A DNA stretch of 45,900 nucleotides from assembly GCA_015680685.1 (NCBI GenBank), contig MNCI01037786.1, positions 45,288 to 91,187 of the forward strand, given 5' to 3'. Below the pieces are notes generated by a model that worked only from the letters and a program-made list of their open reading frames with translations, was not told the origin of the DNA and did not search any database. This document shows positions 43,341-45,900 of the stretch, piece by piece. Position 1 is the stretch's first letter. Every line of letters begins with the position of its first letter. Made by a program: the position numbers and the translations under genes. This DNA comes from Gnetum montanum. Lineage: Eukaryota > Streptophyta > Gnetopsida > Gnetales > Gnetaceae.

Positions 43341-44089
43341 CTTGAAATCTTCAATCTTCGACCTATGGGGATAAAAGGAGGTTTAGAAGAGGATTCCTTA
43401 CATTAGAAACTTTGATATGCAATTATTTTCTAGCAACAAAAGCATATCTGTGACCTCTCTTCAAGAGTTAGATACTATATTCTCAAAGAGGTTTTTGAAC
43501 TACAAGTTCAAGCAAAAGAGCTTCCAATAAAAGCTGAACAATTAATTTGTTTTGTATAGTATTAACTTCTTTTTGATTTGGAGGCTCAACAATGGGAAGG
43601 TTTTAGCTTTTGTTGCTATTTGTTATTTATTATTGATTAAGGTATTAATTAGTTTTTAGAGAGAGAGAGAGTTTTCTCCTTTTCTTTATAAAAAAACTCT
43701 TTAGCAAGAAGTGAACACTCATGAGGGTAGTTTCAAATAAAAGTAAGGCCTAATGCTTTTCCTACATAGAGGTGAAGAGTTTAGGATTGGTTATAAGGAT
43801 GAAAATTTGAAAAAGTATCCTAAAAAATTTTGGGCTTTTTCTATAGAATCTCTTTTCAATAATCTAATCTCCTATACTTTAATTGGTTTTTAATAATATT
43901 ATTTGTTTTTTAAGGTGCCAAAATAATGTCCCAAGAAGATATTAACTTATGTGTTAGAAGTTACGGTGAAGTGTTAAAATACCGTCAAGAGCTTTTATGT
44001 ATTTTGAGGAATGAACATAATGTTTGTGTGTATAGATATATATATATATAAGAATGTGTCTCCATGGAAGTGGGGTATATAGTTATAGA
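43341..44089. other. Unassigned AT-rich region
   Basis: Contains an (AG)n tract (43658-43672) and a (TA)n tract near 44034-44050, otherwise featureless to me. It ends where similarity to ORF3 begins. Confidence 0.4.
43658..43672 (+). repeat. (AG)n microsatellite
   Basis: Short AGAGAGAGAGAGAG run followed by TTTTCTCC. Confidence 0.8.
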
Positions 44090-44580
44090 GCAACAACCAT
44101 GGCAAGGCTCATACTTGTTGTACAAGGTGGAGTTTAAGCACCATAAAGAGACCAAGTAAAAATTTGAAATAGCAAATGGTGGAACTCAATTTTTTGAGAC
44201 AATGCTTTACTAATCAGAGATCAACAACTGAGAACTTGGCGAAGATGTTGAATGAACTACTAAGAGTTGCAAAATGTTGTCAAAGTATTTGACATTGAAC
44301 AGAAGTAATTCGTTGCTTGGTTTATCAACATGAAGGAGCTATTCCCTATAATGCCTTGTCATTGGAATGTTTCCATATTGGTCTACATCGGTAGTGCTAT
44401 GTGGACCATGTATGGTCCCAAGAGTAAGGAAGAGAAGATGAAAGCATTGCTGGATGCTTTCCATCTTCTACGAGAAGTTGCAACTACAGCCAACAAGCAA
44501 CAACCACCACCTCAATCATAATAGTCATGTGCACTAGAGGTAGGAGAAGGTCGTTTGGAACCTTAGGAGCCTCCACCTTT
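44090..44580 (+). pseudogene. Element F ORF3 C-terminal fragment
   Basis: Frames that together match the end of C's ORF3: YLLYKVEFKHHKETK, then a broken middle, then the open 63-codon frame 44330-44521 with MKELFPIMPCHWNVSILVYI, EEKMKALLDAFHLLREVA and a Gln/Pro-rich end. C has EEKMKALLDVFHLLPKV at the same place. Conservation of this segment between two diverged copies indicates a true coding region. Function unknown. Confidence 0.6.
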
Positions 44581-44843
44581 GGGACCATCTAATTTTCTTC
44601 ATTGTCTTTATGTTGCTAGAGGATTTGTGCTATCAGTTTTTGTCATGATGTTCAATTTGTTTTTGTTATGGACACCAAATTTTGTAATGATTGTAAATCT
44701 GTACACTTGGACACTTAGTATTTGTTGTGTTTGTTTATGTGTCAATACTTAGTCAATAATCCCATACCTTCCTAAAATTTTGTAAGAAACTTGTTCCTCC
44801 TTTTGCTCACAGAAGGAAGAGTTTTCATTCAATTATGAAGGTA

Positions 44844-45510
44844 TGATGAGTTGTCATTGTTGGGCTATCTTGATGGGATCCTATTGACACAATCCTATCG
44901 ACATATGATTTGCTTCGTTGACACATATACATTGATGCAGTGTCTCCTATCACCAATATAAATGCATGCACCAACTGTAGTTATGGCATCCAATGTTTAG
45001 TATCCTAGTGAAGCTCTTGCATTTTGGTGATTTGACAATCAGAATATTTTCTAAGTGCCTGTAGTAGGAGTAAGAAGTGTATAGATCTTTATTCAAACAC
45101 TAATGTACCAAAGCACCTCGGTGCAATAGACAATAAAGATGAGCTTTCTTCACAAGCCTTGTAGCATTTGGAATTAGCTTACTGTTTACTTAATGTAATT
45201 ATTATTTGAGAAATTTATGTTAATGCATTAAATTAATTAATTAATTAGAAATTAATTAATACACATAAGTACAACCATTTCAAACATATGATAATGTTTG
45301 GTAATCCTAGTAGCACTTAACGCTTGGTAATCTAATAACGTTGCAACATTGTTCAAGATGTGTATAGTAAATGGGAATGGATGCTTATGTTAGGATTAGT
45401 TAAGATAATTGTTAGTTATTAGATTAGTTAACATTCAATTACTTTATTCTTTTGGCATTTAGGTGATTTAAATAATAAATATAAAATGATAAAAATCATA
45501 TGCCATATCT
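44844..45510 (+). repeat. Element F 3' LTR, 3'-truncated
   Basis: Starts TGATGAGTTGTC after TTATGAAGGTA. The TATA box ATATAAATG is at 44956-44964. The block ATGCTTATGTTAGGATTAGTTAA matches C and D LTRs. Similarity ends near AAAATGATAAAAATCATATGCC (about 45510), so the U5 end is missing. Confidence 0.7.
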
Positions 45511-45900
45511 ATGTTCAACATAACAAATCCCAAAAATTATATAAAGAAGAATAATGAAATTTGATGAATAATTTGAGGCCTCTTTGTCCCATATCTATGT
45601 TCAAGGCCAACAATTGATAGCCTCCTTTTATATTAGCATTCCTAAATGACTGAGGTAATTACCTATAGTTTTTTTTTATGTTAGTCTTGATGACTAAATT
45701 TCAAAGATAAATTCTCCTTTTTCTTATAGATTTTTTGACCTTGGTCTTTATCTAATGAAGTTAACACTTCATCTATTTAATGTTCAAATAAATATCTTCC
45801 TTAATCCTAATATTTAAAAGATGATGGTGAAGAAAGGAATGAGAAAGAATTTTTTCTAATATTGGTATTCTTTTTTATCTTACAAAAATAATTTCATCTA
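45511..45900. other. Unassigned AT-rich sequence at window end
   Basis: Follows the break in F's LTR. CCATATCTATGTTCAA occurs twice (about 45503 and 45588), a possible short direct repeat. No gene is visible. Confidence 0.35.

Larger units (their letters stand above)
44090..45510 (+). mobile_element. Element F: 3' end of an ORF3-type Athila/Tat-like element
   Basis: Plus strand: ORF3 C-terminus, about 260 bases of 3' untranslated region, a polypurine-like tract and a 3'-truncated LTR. The ORF3 part matches C 28357-28840 inverted. The untranslated region shares AGTCAATAATCCCATACCTT with element E (27221 on) just upstream of the PPT. It gives the only view of how ORF3 connects to the 3' LTR. 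Confidence 0.7.

Noticed and set aside
13945-45510. D and F as the two ends of a single plus-strand element with C inserted between
   Set aside because: D's LTR is far closer to C's LTR than to F's, so F is a separate, older copy.
1-45900. CRISPR arrays, operons or bacterial-type systems
   Set aside because: No regularly spaced repeats or prokaryotic gene organisation were found; the content is plant retroelements.

Overview
The window looks like intergenic DNA from a large-genome seed plant. It is AT-rich, has no intact host gene, and is filled with old, nested Ty3/gypsy LTR retrotransposons of an Athila/Tat-like type. A gymnosperm such as a conifer is my best guess, but nothing in the sequence proves it. 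The evidence for the lineage is a primer-binding site matching the 3' end of plant tRNA-Asp, a protease active site of the 'LDLGS' kind, FMDDF in the reverse transcriptase, and an extra coiled-coil ORF between pol and the 3' LTR in one subfamily. All gag and pol genes are pseudogenes.

Layout. 1-1268 is unassigned and includes a GC-richer stretch with a small basic ORF. Element A (minus strand) runs from a 3' LTR stub at 1269-1313, through integrase, RNase H, reverse transcriptase, protease and gag, to its 5' LTR ending near 13944. It is split by insert H (7247-10780). H has TG...CA ends (TGTTGG/CCAACA), a perfect 5-bp target duplication (ACTAG), and a fragment that looks like a captured plant gene. 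Element D (plus strand) begins head-to-head with A near 13945, runs LTR-gag-pol to 21162, and resumes at 28075-28356. Element E (plus strand, 21163-28074) sits inside D. It keeps LTR-gag-protease-LTR but has lost RT, RNase H and most of integrase, so it is a non-autonomous deletion derivative. Element C (minus strand, 28357-38689) is a close relative of D facing the opposite way. It carries a 2.5-kb coiled-coil ORF3. C and D form an inverted pair with arms of about 7 kb and share several premature stops. From 38690 to about 44090 there is a LINE zinc-binding-domain fragment, low-complexity DNA and unassigned sequence. Element F (plus strand, about 44090-45510) is the 3' end of a third ORF3-type copy (ORF3 C-terminus, polypurine tract, partial LTR).

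Two subfamilies can be separated. A and E have no ORF3, have a long 3' untranslated region and share LTR sequence. C, D and F have ORF3 or its flanks and a different LTR. Premature stops are strongly enriched at ancestral Gln (CAG/CAA) and Trp (TGG) codons, and C/D differences in a sampled LTR stretch are nearly all transitions. This is the pattern expected from cytosine methylation and deamination of silenced repeats. Domain limits are approximate because every pol has frameshifts and stops. Homologies were judged by eye within the window, with no database search.
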